Source of the DNA: Lophius americanus | Lineage: Eukaryota > Chordata > Actinopteri > Lophiiformes > Lophiidae | NCBI GenBank assembly: GCA_037951165.1 | Contig: JBBDHG010000098.1 | Span: 248,001-312,000, forward strand | DNA length: 64,000 bases | Reading direction: 5' to 3' | In this document: positions 63,403-64,000 of the stretch, piece after piece | Layout: every line of letters begins with the position of its first letter | How positions within the stretch are numbered: the stretch's first letter is position 1 | Position numbers and translations under genes: made by a program | Notes under the pieces: generated by a model | Seen by the model: only the letters and a program-made list of their open reading frames with translations | Told to the model about the DNA's origin: nothing | Databases searched by the model: none

Positions 63403-64000
63403 CTGACATGCAAAGAAAAGAAAAGATATGCAGTTGAAGTGTCCACTTCTTCAATCACCAACAACAAACTCCTTTTGTGAACCTTGTAGCTTATAGTAAA
63501 CTTATAGCCTTACGTATTCCTCATTAGTGTTTGAAAATTGTTCATCTTACAATTCGCAGTTTTGCTTCTTTTACTCACCCACATTAGCATAATACCAATA
63601 AAGTTATAGAAAGGAGATTATGAATTTGATTAGTTCATATTAATGAATACTTGTTGTACAAATGGCTTAAAAATGTAATGTTCTTAGATTATTTTATGGG
63701 GGGGTTATACCAGATCAGAAAACTACTTTTGTGGAAAATTATGATATTGTATTTAGCCATAGAAAAATAAATGCTTTAATTGACCAGAAATTATACTTAA
63801 AAAAAACTTTCCTTTCCAAATTGTAATCCCCTGTCTTCCTGGTAAAAGAAAATCTGAAAAGAATATACCAGGCTCTGACATGATTTAACCGCATTCAACG
63901 CACTTCTTTACAATCTATCTGGAATTTCAAAACCAAATTTAATTGATAAATATTCAGATTTTGTTAACATGTTTCGGGGCAGGTTGTCTTCCATATTTCT

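Noticed and set aside
1..64000. CRISPR arrays, operons, prophage or bacterial defence genes
   Set aside because: The DNA is vertebrate with spliced genes; no regularly spaced direct repeats with unique spacers exist.

Overview
This window is nuclear DNA from a ray-finned fish, probably a percomorph teleost. The evidence is three spliced vertebrate genes, Tc1-like transposon relics, tRNA-derived fish SINEs, L2/CR1-type LINE 3' ends, hAT-like repeats and many microsatellites. There is no operon structure and no bacterial signal. Species cannot be decided from the sequence.

Layout. Positions 1 to about 40.6 kb are gene-poor: I find no exon I can defend, only dispersed repeats, simple repeats, short perfect inverted repeats and some non-repetitive stretches that could be regulatory. 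FAM180A (secreted protein family) runs on the + strand from 40.66 to 47.84 kb in three exons, with a 6.3 kb first intron full of repeats. From 47.8 to 55.4 kb there is another repeat-rich interval with a nested Tc1-like element, a paired-type HTH relic and a LINE fragment with a long open frame. The last 9 kb is compact: ALG10 (ER glucosyltransferase, - strand, three exons, 474 aa) and TPRKB (KEOPS subunit, + strand, four exons, 175 aa) lie head to head with 476 bp between their start codons. The terminal exon of a PLP-dependent threonine/serine dehydratase-like gene converges on TPRKB from the right edge.

The genes do not form one pathway. ALG10 completes the lipid-linked oligosaccharide for N-glycosylation, TPRKB serves tRNA t6A modification, the dehydratase-like protein would be amino-acid metabolism, and FAM180A has no firmly known function. 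The ALG10/TPRKB pair probably shares a bidirectional promoter.

The most novel-looking structure is a dispersed repeat family with about eleven recognisable copies in both orientations between 1 and 46.7 kb. It has a fixed left end, a variable number of internal units of roughly 170 bp, a fixed right end and short similar inverted termini. It looks like a non-autonomous DNA transposon with internal tandem units. Whether it is already catalogued cannot be settled here.
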